Shown: positions 51,276 through 60,398 of the stretch, one piece after another
Layout: every line of letters starts with the position of its first letter
Position numbering within the stretch: the first letter of the stretch is position 1
Assembly (NCBI RefSeq): GCF_014202635.1
Contig: NZ_JACHHD010000001.1
Coordinates: forward strand, 62,001-126,000
From: Faecalicoccus acidiformans
Lineage (GTDB): Bacteria; Bacillota_I; Bacilli_A; Erysipelotrichales; Erysipelotrichaceae
DNA: 64,000 nt
Direction: 5' to 3'
Translations under genes and position numbers: made by a program
Notes under the pieces: model-generated
Database searches by the model: none
Seen by the model: the letters and a program-made list of their open reading frames with translations, nothing else
What the model was told of the DNA's origin: nothing

Positions 51276-52528
51276 ATTGGGATGAGTTGATCCTGGATAT
51301 GCTTTTGGGTCTTTTTATGGCCATTCTTGGATTTTTGATGCTTTTTGTACCGCAATGGATCTATACAGTTTTTGTGGATTTGATCTTAGTTGTGATCGCA
51401 TCTCAATCGTTGCTTTTGGGGGTTCGTTTTTTTCGAAAGAAGCAGAAGATCGATCTGATCATGGCTTTGATAACGTTTCTATTCTTCTGTGTTTTATTCA
51501 ATCATCAAAGCTTTCCTCAGATACTGTTTCAGATCGTTTTCGGAATCTATTGTCTAGTCAGTGCTTTAGCCACCCTGATTCAGCTTTTGATCAATATTTT
51601 TAACCAAGTCAAAGGAAAAATTTTTTTGTTGATTTGTACTTTTTTTTATATGGGAATCGGGATCTTTTTGATCTTATCGCATGAAGAGCTGAAGGTTTTG
51701 ATTCGCGCTTTTGGAATCTACCTGATTCTTTTAGGATTTAGGACTCTTTCCGATGCCAGCCAATGCGTGAACCCCCTGACAAAAGTCAAATGGAAGCGCA
51801 AGGTCCGATTGACGTTTCCGGCATTGCTTTGTGCCTTTTTTCCGGATTGGGCTTTGAATGCGGTCAATTCGGTCTTGGAGTCTGGAGAGCCGATCGAGTG
51901 GGAGCAAAAAGAGGGAAGAGTCTCAACCGACCTTCGTGTTTTTGTTCATATAGGTCCTTATGGATTACAAAAAGTAGGACATATCTGTTTTGCTTATCGT
52001 GGGATCGTTTATAGCTATGGAAATTATGATCAGGCTTCTTTCCGATTTAACCAGACGTTAGGCGATGGTGTTTTATTTAAAGCGCCTGTACAAGATTATA
52101 TTCCTAACGCAATGGAAGTTGAAAATAATACGATTTTTGAATATGGAATCGCATTATCAAAATCGCAAAAAGCGGTATTGGAAGCAGAATTGAAATCGCT
52201 GCAATCCAATCTGGTGCGGTGGTATTGTCTTTTGGAGCAGGAAAGAGGATATCGTCATCCCCTGGACTATCAAGAAGATTACCCGTCTCGACTGCATGCG
52301 AAAACAGGGGCCAAGCTTTATAAATTCAAATCTGGAAAATTTAAATCGTACTGGGCATTGGGTGATAATTGTGCTGTTTTTACGGATCGTATGTTGGGAT
52401 GTCTGGGGGCGGATATCTTAAGTATGCGTGGAATTATTTCTCCGGGAACTTATTTGGACTGGCTTCAAAAGGAATTTTTGAAAAGAAACAGTCCGGTCGT
52501 CTCCCGAACCTTGCATGCACGATCTTAA
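51251..52528 (+). CDS. Membrane protein: DUF308-like segment fused to a papain-like (permuted NlpC/P60-type) domain
   Basis: A 425-residue protein of unusual make-up. Residues about 10-175 hold six hydrophobic helices in pairs, like DUF308/HdeD. The C-terminal 230 residues are soluble and contain VGHICFAYRGIVYSYGNYD (histidine) and later SYWALGDNCAVFTDRMLG (cysteine), with a tail GIISPGTYLDWL. That order of His then Cys matches permuted papain-like enzymes such as YiiX. The catalytic role is a hypothesis. GTG 51251 has AAAGGA upstream and overlaps thiN. A wall- or lipid-directed hydrolase, perhaps linked to the adjacent wall genes, would be one reading. Confidence 0.55.
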   Translation: MYNDKPQVNWDELILDMLLGLFMAILGFLMLFVPQWIYTVFVDLILVVIASQSLLLGVRFFRKKQKIDLIMALITFLFFCVLFNHQSFPQILFQIVFGIYCLVSALATLIQLLINIFNQVKGKIFLLICTFFYMGIGIFLILSHEELKVLIRAFGIYLILLGFRTLSDASQCVNPLTKVKWKRKVRLTFPALLCAFFPDWALNAVNSVLESGEPIEWEQKEGRVSTDLRVFVHIGPYGLQKVGHICFAYRGIVYSYGNYDQASFRFNQTLGDGVLFKAPVQDYIPNAMEVENNTIFEYGIALSKSQKAVLEAELKSLQSNLVRWYCLLEQERGYRHPLDYQEDYPSRLHAKTGAKLYKFKSGKFKSYWALGDNCAVFTDRMLGCLGADILSMRGIISPGTYLDWLQKEFLKRNSPVVSRTLHARS

Positions 52529-52535
52529 ACAAAAA

Positions 52536-52561
52536 ACGACTTCTTTAGAAGCCGTCTTTTT
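52536..52561. terminator. Terminator between the membrane hydrolase-like gene and rpmB
   Basis: ACGACTTCT and AGAAGCCGT pair with one mismatch, followed by CTTTTTG. Confidence 0.7.
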
Positions 52562-52582
52562 GTTTGTATTGTCCTTTCGCTA

Positions 52583-52774
52583 TTAGATAGCGCCTTGTTT
52601 TTTTAATGTTCTTAATGCACGCGCACTCACACGAACTGTCTGAGGTTTTCCGTCGATTTCGATGCGAACCTTCTGCAGGTTGACATTCCATTTACGACGA
52701 GTTGCACGCATAGAGTGAGAACGTTTATTTCCAGTTAAAGGACCTCTACCGGATACTGCACATACTTTTGACAT
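52583..52774 (-). CDS. rpmB: 50S ribosomal protein L28
   Basis: A 63-residue basic ribosomal protein with the L28 pattern [21 protein letters not shown], then [13 protein letters not shown] and [13 protein letters not shown]. It has the zinc-free form (one cysteine only). GGAGG precedes ATG 52774. Divergent from mraY. Confidence 0.97.
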   Translation of the reverse strand: MSKVCAVSGRGPLTGNKRSHSMRATRRKWNVNLQKVRIEIDGKPQTVRVSARALRTLKKQGAI

Positions 52775-52860
52775 GTCGTTGTCCTCCTTCTTCCTTTCCA
52801 TTTGCGAAATTGCTTATTTATGATAACATTCCCAACACCCTTTTTCAAGAGGAAATTTCA

Positions 52861-52890
52861 TTGTTTTTGAAAGGAAGAGCATGCTATAAT
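52861..52890 (+). promoter_or_regulatory. Promoter of the mraY-murD-uppP operon
   Basis: TTGTTT (52861-52866), 18 bases, extended -10 TGcTATAAT ending at 52890; the start codon follows 25 bases later. Confidence 0.6.
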
Positions 52891-52914
52891 GAACTGCAGA
52901 ATGGAGAGATCACG

Positions 52915-53895
52915 ATGGATTTTTCTGAGGTTTTGATTTATATCTTTGGTTTTCTTGGCGCATTGATCATCATGTTGATCGTGATGCCAGGTTTTATTCG
53001 TTATTTGCATAAGATCAAATTTGGTCAAACAGAAAGAGAAGAGGGTTTACAGAGTCATAAAGTAAAAAACGGGACTCCTACTATGGGGGGGATCGCTTTT
53101 ATCCTTGTGCCGGTTCTTCTATATGGGGTAGCAAGCTGTTTTTCGATCGTATCCTTTGATATGGATATGTTGATCATTTTACTGGCTTTTGTCGGATATG
53201 GATTGATAGGCTTTATCGATGACTATATCATTGTCGTCAAAAAAGATAATACCGGGCTTAAACCCAGTATGAAGTTTTTGATGCAGAGCGTCTTGGCAAT
53301 CGTATTTTATCTGATGTATGTATCGCATCATGAAACGACTTTATGGATCCCTTTGCTGAATGTGTCTTTTGATATAGGTCTTTTGTATTTCTTTTTGATC
53401 TTTTTTATGTTTACAGCTGAAACGAATGCAGTCAATCTGACCGATGGTTTGGATGGTTTATGTGCCGGACAAATGATCATCGCTTTGATCCCTTTTGGAA
53501 TTTTTTCGTGGCTTGCCGGTTACCATAATCTGGTATTCTTCTTGGTTCTTGTCATCGGTGCTTTGTTTGGGTATTTGTATTTTAACAAACATCCTGCAAA
53601 GATTTTTATGGGCGATACTGGTTCTTTGGCCTTGGGCGGATTATTGGCCGGTGTTGCGATGATTTTAAAACAAGAGATCTTATTGATTTTGATTGGCTTT
53701 GTATTTGTCATGGAAGTTTTAAGTGTCGTGATTCAGGTAACCTATTATAAGCGTACCAAAAAACGTATTTTCAAGATGGCGCCGCTGCATCATCATTTTG
53801 AATTATCCGGGTGGAGTGAGACGCAAGTCGTACATCGGTTCTGGCTTGCCGGCGTTGTGTTTGCCTTGATTGGACTATGGATGGGAGTGCATTGA
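52915..53895 (+). CDS. mraY: Phospho-N-acetylmuramoyl-pentapeptide-transferase
   Basis: Makes lipid I from UDP-MurNAc-pentapeptide and undecaprenyl phosphate at the inner membrane face. The 326-residue, ten-helix protein has KNGTPTMGGIAFI, GFIDDYIIV (catalytic aspartates), NAVNLTDGLDGL, MGDTGSLALGG and PLHHHFELSGW. ATG 52915 has GGAGAG upstream. Its stop overlaps or abuts the murD start. Confidence 0.96.
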   Translation: MDFSEVLIYIFGFLGALIIMLIVMPGFIRYLHKIKFGQTEREEGLQSHKVKNGTPTMGGIAFILVPVLLYGVASCFSIVSFDMDMLIILLAFVGYGLIGFIDDYIIVVKKDNTGLKPSMKFLMQSVLAIVFYLMYVSHHETTLWIPLLNVSFDIGLLYFFLIFFMFTAETNAVNLTDGLDGLCAGQMIIALIPFGIFSWLAGYHNLVFFLVLVIGALFGYLYFNKHPAKIFMGDTGSLALGGLLAGVAMILKQEILLILIGFVFVMEVLSVVIQVTYYKRTKKRIFKMAPLHHHFELSGWSETQVVHRFWLAGVVFALIGLWMGVH

Positions 53896-53897
53896 TC

Positions 53898-55214
53898 GTG
53901 GAGAATGTTTTAGTGATCGGAGCGGCTCGCTCGGGCGTAGCTGTCAGCCGTCTTTTGGTGAAGATGGGTTATCATGTCTTATTGACGGATCAAAAGGAGA
54001 TCCTGCAGAAAAATGAATTAGAATCATTGGGAATCGAAGTGTATGAAAAAGGGCATCCCGATTCATTAAAGGAAAGACAATATGCTTTTTTGGTCAAGAA
54101 TCCGGGAATTCCTTATACGGCTCCTTTTGTCGCTTATTTTGTTGAGAAAAAGATCCCGATCTATACGGAGATCGAGATCGCGTTTCGAGCTCGAAAAGAT
54201 TTTTCTTATGCTGCAGTGACGGGAACCGACGGCAAGACGACCGTGACGACTTTGCTTTATGAAATGCTCAAAAGTGAAAAACCGGCTCTAGTGGCCGGAA
54301 ATATTGGAACTCCGTTAAGTGAATGTGCTTTAACGGCAGAGAATCAAGAATATGCAGTAGCCTTAGAGCTCAGCAATTTTCAACTTTTGGGAATTGATAC
54401 TTTTGCACCTACGGTATCTACGGTTACAAATTTGGCACCGGATCATTTGGATTATATGGATTCTTTGGAATCTTATTATTCTTCCAAAATGAAGATTTAT
54501 GAGCACTGTGATCCGCAAGCTTGGTTTATTCGAAATGTGGATGATGAAAATATCGTTCACTTTGCTCAAAACATTCCTTGTAAGGTGATTGATTTTTCCT
54601 TGTTGCGCAAAGATGTAGATTTGTATAAAGATGATACCTATGCTTATCTGCATGATCAGATCTTGTTTAAACTTTCTGATTTAAAGATTGTTGGCGATTT
54701 CAATGTAGGCAATGCGATGATGGCTGCCTGCATGGCGTATCGCATGGGGATCTCTTTAGAGTCTATTTCGCGTGTGATCGCATCTTTTCATGGCGTAGAA
54801 CATCGTATCGAATATGTCGGCACGGTTCGCGGGGTTCGCATCTACAACGATTCGAAAGCGACAAACACGCATGCGGCGTGTGCGGCTTTGAGCGCTTTTG
54901 ATCAAAATGTGATCTTATTGTGCGGGGGAAAAGATAAACATATTTCTTTTGATGATCTTAAACAGTTTGATTCAAAGATCAAGCACTGTTTCTCATTTGG
55001 ACAGACTCAGGATGCGTTCCAATCCATCTTTACCCATCAAACCTCATGCCAGACTATGGAGAATGCATTGAAAAAGGCATTTGATTGTGCAAGACCAGGC
55101 GATGTAATCTTATTGAGCCCGGCTTGTTCAAGCTTTGATCAGTTTAAAAACTTTGAAGTAAGAGGTGAGATTTTCAAGGATCTTGTCGCACAATTGGGAG
55201 GAGAAGCAATATGA
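53898..55214 (+). CDS. murD: UDP-N-acetylmuramoylalanine--D-glutamate ligase
   Basis: Adds D-glutamate to UDP-MurNAc-L-Ala. The 438-residue protein starts with ENVLVIGAARSGVAVSRLL and has the ATP loop TGTDGKTTVTTLLYEML and the middle-domain segment APDHLDYMDSLESYYSSK. HRIEYVGTVRGVRIYNDSKATN and LCGGKDKHI are also in place. The start is uncertain: GTG 53898 lies ten bases after GGGAG, TTG 53892 overlaps the mraY stop with closer spacing, and ATG 53877 lies inside mraY without a site. Confidence 0.93.
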   Translation: MENVLVIGAARSGVAVSRLLVKMGYHVLLTDQKEILQKNELESLGIEVYEKGHPDSLKERQYAFLVKNPGIPYTAPFVAYFVEKKIPIYTEIEIAFRARKDFSYAAVTGTDGKTTVTTLLYEMLKSEKPALVAGNIGTPLSECALTAENQEYAVALELSNFQLLGIDTFAPTVSTVTNLAPDHLDYMDSLESYYSSKMKIYEHCDPQAWFIRNVDDENIVHFAQNIPCKVIDFSLLRKDVDLYKDDTYAYLHDQILFKLSDLKIVGDFNVGNAMMAACMAYRMGISLESISRVIASFHGVEHRIEYVGTVRGVRIYNDSKATNTHAACAALSAFDQNVILLCGGKDKHISFDDLKQFDSKIKHCFSFGQTQDAFQSIFTHQTSCQTMENALKKAFDCARPGDVILLSPACSSFDQFKNFEVRGEIFKDLVAQLGGEAI

Positions 55215-56035
55215 GTTTTTTGTTCGATTTATTGAAATCGATCCTGTTTGGTATCGTTCAGGGGATCACGGAATGGCTGCCGATTAGTTCTACAGGACAT
55301 TTGATTTTATTAGACAGCATTATTCCTCTGGAGCCGGATGCCTTTTTTGAGGTGTTTAAGGTCGTGATCCAGTTTGGCAGTATTCTTGCGGTGCTGGTTC
55401 TGTATTATCATCGTTTAAATCCCTGGAGCAAGAAAAAATCGCCAGCGAAAAGAAAGGAAACTTTTGATCTTTGGAAGAAAGTGATCATTGGTGTGATTCC
55501 TGCCGGTGTTTTAGGTCTTTTGTTTGACAACATCATTGAAGATTACTTGAGTGCTTATTTTATTATCGCCATCGCTTTGATTGCGTATGGTGTGATTTAT
55601 ATCATCGTCGAAAAGCATCCCAAAAAACCTAAAATCGTCAATTTGGATCAATTGGATTATAAAACAAGCTTCCAGATTGGCTGCTTTCAATGTTTGGCGT
55701 TGATTCCAGGTACTTCGCGTTCTGGTTCTACGATTTTGGGCGGTCTTTATTCCGGGTGTTCCAGGACGGTGGCCAGCGAATTTTCGTTCTTTATCGCAAT
55801 TCCGGTTATGCTGGGGGCCAGCGGTTTAAAAGTAGTAAAATATTTTATGGAGTCGGGGTTCTTCTCTTTTGGGCAGTTGATTATTCTGCTGCTTGGAACC
55901 TTTATCAGTTTTGTCGTATCTCTATTCGCGATTCGTGGTTTGCTGAGTTATGTTAAGAAACATGATTTTACTATTTTTGGATGGTACCGTATCGTATTAG
56001 GAATCTTGGTTCTTTTATTCTTTTATATATTATAG
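55211..56035 (+). CDS. uppP: Undecaprenyl-diphosphatase
   Basis: Recycles the undecaprenyl carrier and can give bacitracin tolerance. The 274-residue membrane protein has GITEWLPISSTGHLIL (about 18-33) and PGTSRSGSTI (about 167), the two BacA signatures, within about eight helices. ATGA overlap with murD. It closes the wall operon; a bidirectional terminator follows. Confidence 0.95.
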   Translation: MSFLFDLLKSILFGIVQGITEWLPISSTGHLILLDSIIPLEPDAFFEVFKVVIQFGSILAVLVLYYHRLNPWSKKKSPAKRKETFDLWKKVIIGVIPAGVLGLLFDNIIEDYLSAYFIIAIALIAYGVIYIIVEKHPKKPKIVNLDQLDYKTSFQIGCFQCLALIPGTSRSGSTILGGLYSGCSRTVASEFSFFIAIPVMLGASGLKVVKYFMESGFFSFGQLIILLLGTFISFVVSLFAIRGLLSYVKKHDFTIFGWYRIVLGILVLLFFYIL

Positions 56036-56076
56036 AAAAAGAGTTGTGCAGATTTTATTTCTACACAACTCTTTTT
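56036..56076. terminator. Bidirectional terminator between uppP and trpS
   Basis: AAAAAGAGTTGTG (56036-56048) and CACAACTCTTTTT (56064-56076) form a 13-bp perfect stem. Confidence 0.85.
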
Positions 56077-57058
56077 AGATGTTAAAGCCTATTTTTCGAT
56101 AAACTTTTTGAATCTTTTTATCGGCGATTCGACTGGCTTTTTGGGCTCCTTGAGCCAAGACTTCATCGACGATCTTTTTGTCGAGGACGTTTTTGTATCG
56201 AGCCTGCAGATCGCTCAGGAAGTCAAAGACGGTTTGCCCAATCTCTTGTTTGAGTTCTCCATAACCCTTTCCTTGGTATCGTGAAACGATAGAGTCAATG
56301 GGTTCTTTCGATAAAACAGACTGGATCGTCAACAAGTTTGCCAATCCTGGCTGATTTTCAGGATCATACTGAATGATGCCCAGCGAATCTGTTACGGCCG
56401 ATAAGATCTTTTTGCGGGCCAGATTGGGATCGTCCAAAAGATCGATCGTGCCCTTTGGATTGGTTTCTGATTTTGACATTTTTTTGGTCGGATCTTGTAA
56501 AGAATAAATCTTTTGACCGACAGTTGTCATTTTTGGTTCCGGAATCGTGAAAGTATCCGAATAGCGGTTGTTGAAACGTTCGGCAAGATTTCGCGCCAGT
56601 TCTACATGCTGTTTTTGATCGATGCCTACAGGGACATATTTCGGATCGTACAATAAAATATCGGCTGCCATCAGGCATGGGTAGGTAAACAGCCCGGCGG
56701 TAATGCCTGTTTCCTGTTTTGCGACTTTGTCTTTATACTGAGTCATGCGTTGGAGTTCACCCATATAACTCATACATGTCATGACCCATCCTAACTTCGC
56801 GTGGGCGGCGACATCGCTTTGCAGAAAAATCGTGACTTTGTTTGGGTCCAAGCCGCTGGCCAGATATAGAGCGATCAGATCTTTTGTGTTCTTTCTAAGC
56901 TCTTTTGCTTCAATAGGAATCGTGATTGCGTGTTGATTGGCAATAAAGATATAGAGTTCATATTCATCTTGAAACTGAACGAACTGAGATATAGCTCCGA
57001 TATAATTTCCAAGGGTCAAGCGACCGGTGGGCTTGATCCCGCTTAACATTCTTTCCAT
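56075..57058 (-). CDS. trpS: Tryptophanyl-tRNA synthetase
   Basis: Class I synthetase for tRNA-Trp, 327 residues. The HIGH-type motif appears as TGRLTLGNYIGA near residue 13 and the KMSKS loop is KKMSKSETNPKG near 193. Conserved MTQYKDK and GLFTYPCLMAADILLY are present. ATG 57058 has GGAGGG six bases upstream. Monocistronic. Confidence 0.96.
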   Translation of the reverse strand: MERMLSGIKPTGRLTLGNYIGAISQFVQFQDEYELYIFIANQHAITIPIEAKELRKNTKDLIALYLASGLDPNKVTIFLQSDVAAHAKLGWVMTCMSYMGELQRMTQYKDKVAKQETGITAGLFTYPCLMAADILLYDPKYVPVGIDQKQHVELARNLAERFNNRYSDTFTIPEPKMTTVGQKIYSLQDPTKKMSKSETNPKGTIDLLDDPNLARKKILSAVTDSLGIIQYDPENQPGLANLLTIQSVLSKEPIDSIVSRYQGKGYGELKQEIGQTVFDFLSDLQARYKNVLDKKIVDEVLAQGAQKASRIADKKIQKVYRKIGFNI

Positions 57059-57167
57059 AAACAACCCTCCAGAGTACGGCTTTTATTTTACATCAATTAT
57101 CTGGGAAAACCAATGGTATTTTCAAAGCATAATGTTATAATAGGAATACGGAAATGGAGGGATGGCT

Positions 57168-57614
57168 ATGGTGATCATCTATACCTCACCTGGTTGTGCC
57201 AGCTGCCGCAAAGCAAAACAATGGCTGAAAGACAACCAAATTGAATTTGTCGAAAAAAATATCTTTACGACCTTATTGGATGAAGAAGAGATCAAATATA
57301 TTCTTTCACGATGCGAAAACGGAACAGAAGATATTATTTCTGTACGCTCGAAAGCTTTTCAATCATTAAAAGAGGATATTAATGATCTGAGCATGAATGA
57401 GCTGGTTGCTTTGATTCAAAACAACCCATCCATCTTAAAACGCCCGATCATGTTGTCAAAGAGGAGCATTGTTGTTGGTTATGATGACGATGAGATCACA
57501 GCTATGATGCCTGCGAAGTTGCGTCCGATTGTTGAGAGTTCTTGTAATCCATCTTGCCCGAACTATGCGGTTTGCGGAAGCGTTCGTCTTCCTGAATCAG
57601 AAATGACGGCTTAA
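57168..57614 (+). CDS. spx: Spx-family redox regulator with a cysteine-rich C-terminal extension
   Basis: Spx binds the RNA polymerase alpha subunit and switches transcription under thiol stress. The 148-residue protein has the ArsC fold with the redox switch CASC (residues about 10-13), FVEKNIFTTLLDEEEI, the RPIMLSKRSIVVGYDDDEI segment and an alpha-CTD-contact surface. Spx is usually about 131 residues; here the end continues as SSCNPSCPNYAVCG, giving three extra cysteines. ATG 57168 was chosen for spacing to GGAGGG. Confidence 0.85.
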   Translation: MVIIYTSPGCASCRKAKQWLKDNQIEFVEKNIFTTLLDEEEIKYILSRCENGTEDIISVRSKAFQSLKEDINDLSMNELVALIQNNPSILKRPIMLSKRSIVVGYDDDEITAMMPAKLRPIVESSCNPSCPNYAVCGSVRLPESEMTA

Positions 57615-57640
57615 ACGACCTCGGTGTCGTTTTTTTTATG
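57613..57640 (+). terminator. Terminator after spx
   Basis: ACGAC and GTCGT pair around CTCGGT, followed by eight T. Confidence 0.75.
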
Positions 57641-57667
57641 TCTTTTCTATGCCTATGAAAGAAAAAG

Positions 57668-57699
57668 TGCTATAATATTGGAGGTTGAAAACGTTTACA
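57668..57699 (+). promoter_or_regulatory. ppdK promoter with a perfect cre site
   Basis: An extended -10, TGcTATAAT (57668-57676), is followed by TGAAAACGTTTACA (57686-57699), which matches the CcpA consensus TGWAARCGYTWNCW at every position. Lying just past the transcription start, it should allow CcpA repression by roadblock. Confidence 0.75.
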
Positions 57700-57728
57700 T
57701 TACAGACGTAAAAAGAAGGAGGATTTAA

Positions 57729-60356
57729 ATGACGAAAAAATATGTGTACCTTTTTCAAGAAGGTGACGCAAATATGCGTGAACTCCTAGGCGGTAAGGGT
57801 GCCAACCTTGCGGAAATGAGCAAGTTAGGGATGCCTGTGCCAAATGGGTTTACCATCACAACGGAAGCATGTAATCAATATTATGAGGATGGCGAAAAGA
57901 TCAACGATGAGATCCAGGCCGAAATCATGGAATATTTAGGAAAATTAGAAGCTGAGACCGGAAAGCGTTTTGGTGATGCTCAAAACCCGTTATTAGTTTC
58001 TGTGCGTTCGGGAGCACGTGCAAGCATGCCGGGCATGATGGATACGATCTTGAATCTAGGCATCAACGATGTCGTTGCCCAAACTATTGCCCAAAAGAGC
58101 GGCAATCCTCGTTTTGCCTATGACTCTTATCGTCGTTTTATCCAGATGTTTGCTGACGTAGTCAAGGGATTAAGCAAGAAGCGTTTTGAAGAGATCATTG
58201 ACGAAATCAAGGCTGAACGCGGGATCAAAGACGATTTGGAATTAACGGCAGATGATATGAAGACGTTGGTAGAACGTTTCAAAGAATTCTATCAGTCTGA
58301 ACTTCATGAAAGCTTCCCAACGGATCCAAAGACGCAAATGATGGAAGCTATTGAAGCGGTATTTAAATCATGGAATAATGAGCGTGCAATCTACTATCGT
58401 CGTATGAATGATATCCCTAGCGATTGGGGAACTGCCGTCAATGTACAGATGATGGTATTTGGAAACATGGGTGAAGATTGCGGTACAGGGGTTGCCTTTA
58501 CTCGTAACCCGGCTACGGGAGAGAATAAACTGTATGGTGAATTCTTGATGAACGCCCAAGGTGAAGATGTTGTTGCCGGGGTTCGTACTCCTCAAAAGAT
58601 CGATCAATTGAAAGAAATCAGTCCTACGGCTTATGACCAATTCGTTGATATTTGCTCAAAGCTGGAACATCACTACAAAAATATGCAAGATATGGAATTT
58701 ACTATTGAAGGTGGTAAATTATTCATGTTGCAGACACGTAACGGAAAACGTACTGCTCAGGCTGCGCTGAAAGTTGCATGCGATATGGTTGATGAAGGTC
58801 TGGTCACAGAAGAAGAAGCGTTGATGATGGTAGAGCCTCAACAATTGGACGCTTTGCTTCATCCTATGTTTGATCCTGAGGCTCTTAAAGCTGCAACGCC
58901 TATCACATCTGCATTGCCGGCAAGTCCAGGAGCCGGGTCCGGACAGATCGTATTCTCGGCAGATGAAGCAAAAGAAGAAGCAGAGGGCGGAAAGAAAGTT
59001 ATCCTTGTCCGTTTGGAAACAAGTCCGGAAGACATCGAAGGTATGGCCGTATCTGAAGGAATCTTGACGGTTCGCGGTGGCATGACTAGCCATGCAGCTG
59101 TTGTTGCCCGCGGTATGGGAGCATGCTGTGTCAGTGGTGCCGGCGATATCGAGATGCATGAAGAAGAAGGATATTTCACTGTTGGCGGAAAAGATTATCA
59201 TAGAGGAGATTGGATCTCTATCGATGGTTCTACGGGAAATGTTTATGGTGAAGCAATCAAAACCGTACCGGCGGAGATCAGCGGTAATTTTGAACGCTTT
59301 ATGGGATGGGCCGATAAAGCTCGTACATTAAAGATTCGTACGAATGCCGATACGCCTCGCGATGCTGCGCAAGCCGTGAAGTTCGGTGCGGAAGGAATCG
59401 GTTTGGTTCGTACGGAACATATGTTCTTTGATGGGGACAAGATCAAAGCGATCCGCGAAATGATCGTTGCCAAAGATGAAGAGCAGATGGAAGCTGCTTT
59501 GAATAAACTGGAACCGATGCAACAAAAAGACTTTGAAGGAATCTATGAGGCTATGGAAGGCCGTCCAGTAACCATTCGTTACTTGGATCCGCCTTTGCAT
59601 GAATTTGTTCCAACAGATCCAGAAGATATCAAGGATCTGGCTTGCGAGATGAATATCCCAGTGGCGAATCTGGAACAAGTTATCGCATCTTTGCACGAAG
59701 TCAACCCGATGATGGGACACCGCGGCAGCCGTTTGGATGTTTCCAACCCTGGCATTGGTCGTATGCAGACTGCAGCGATTATTAAAGCCGCTTTGAAGGT
59801 GAATAAAGAACATCCGGACTGGAATATCGAGCCGGAGATCATGTTGCCTCTGATTGGTGATATCAAAGAACTAAAATATGTTAAGAAGATCGTGACTGAA
59901 ACAGCGGATAAGATTTTAGCCGAAGCTGGTGTAGAGATGAAGTATCATGTCGGTACGATGATTGAAGTGCCGCGTGCTGCATTGCTGGCGGATGAAATTG
60001 CTGAAGAAGCCGAATTCTTCTCTTTTGGAACCAATGACTTAACCCAGTTGACATTTGGTTTCTCTCGCGACGATGCGGGTAAATTCTTGCCAGAATACTA
60101 CGATGCCAAAATTTATGAAAACGATCCTTTTGCTCGCTTAGATCAAAAAGGTGTTGGTAAATTAGTTGCATTAGCGGCAGAATTAGGACGCAAAACTCGT
60201 CCGAATATCAAGTTAGGTATTTGTGGAGAACATGGAGGGGATCCATCCAGTATAGAATTTGTGAACAAGCTAGGCTTAAATTATGTTTCTTGTTCACCAT
60301 TCCGTGTACCGATCGCTCGTTTAGCTGCTGCTCAAGCTGCCATTAAACAAAAATAA
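57729..60356 (+). CDS. ppdK: Pyruvate, phosphate dikinase
   Basis: Interconverts pyruvate, ATP and phosphate with PEP, AMP and pyrophosphate. The 875-residue protein has the ATP-grasp N-terminal domain (LGGKGANLAEMSKLGMPVPN at the start) and the phosphohistidine domain GGMTSHAAVVARGMG (about 447). The PEP/pyruvate barrel follows (GIGLVRTEHMF, CGEHGGDPSS). All catalytic residues look present. GGAGG precedes the ATG. A cre site places it under carbon catabolite control. Confidence 0.97.
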   Translation: MTKKYVYLFQEGDANMRELLGGKGANLAEMSKLGMPVPNGFTITTEACNQYYEDGEKINDEIQAEIMEYLGKLEAETGKRFGDAQNPLLVSVRSGARASMPGMMDTILNLGINDVVAQTIAQKSGNPRFAYDSYRRFIQMFADVVKGLSKKRFEEIIDEIKAERGIKDDLELTADDMKTLVERFKEFYQSELHESFPTDPKTQMMEAIEAVFKSWNNERAIYYRRMNDIPSDWGTAVNVQMMVFGNMGEDCGTGVAFTRNPATGENKLYGEFLMNAQGEDVVAGVRTPQKIDQLKEISPTAYDQFVDICSKLEHHYKNMQDMEFTIEGGKLFMLQTRNGKRTAQAALKVACDMVDEGLVTEEEALMMVEPQQLDALLHPMFDPEALKAATPITSALPASPGAGSGQIVFSADEAKEEAEGGKKVILVRLETSPEDIEGMAVSEGILTVRGGMTSHAAVVARGMGACCVSGAGDIEMHEEEGYFTVGGKDYHRGDWISIDGSTGNVYGEAIKTVPAEISGNFERFMGWADKARTLKIRTNADTPRDAAQAVKFGAEGIGLVRTEHMFFDGDKIKAIREMIVAKDEEQMEAALNKLEPMQQKDFEGIYEAMEGRPVTIRYLDPPLHEFVPTDPEDIKDLACEMNIPVANLEQVIASLHEVNPMMGHRGSRLDVSNPGIGRMQTAAIIKAALKVNKEHPDWNIEPEIMLPLIGDIKELKYVKKIVTETADKILAEAGVEMKYHVGTMIEVPRAALLADEIAEEAEFFSFGTNDLTQLTFGFSRDDAGKFLPEYYDAKIYENDPFARLDQKGVGKLVALAAELGRKTRPNIKLGICGEHGGDPSSIEFVNKLGLNYVSCSPFRVPIARLAAAQAAIKQK

Positions 60357-60361
60357 GGATT

Positions 60362-60386
60362 AGGAGATGCCAGTCATCTCCTTTTT
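60362..60386 (+). terminator. Terminator after ppdK
   Basis: AGGAGATG and CATCTCCT pair, followed by TTTTT; the next gene starts 13 bases later. Confidence 0.8.
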
Positions 60387-60398
60387 AGGTAGACTATT

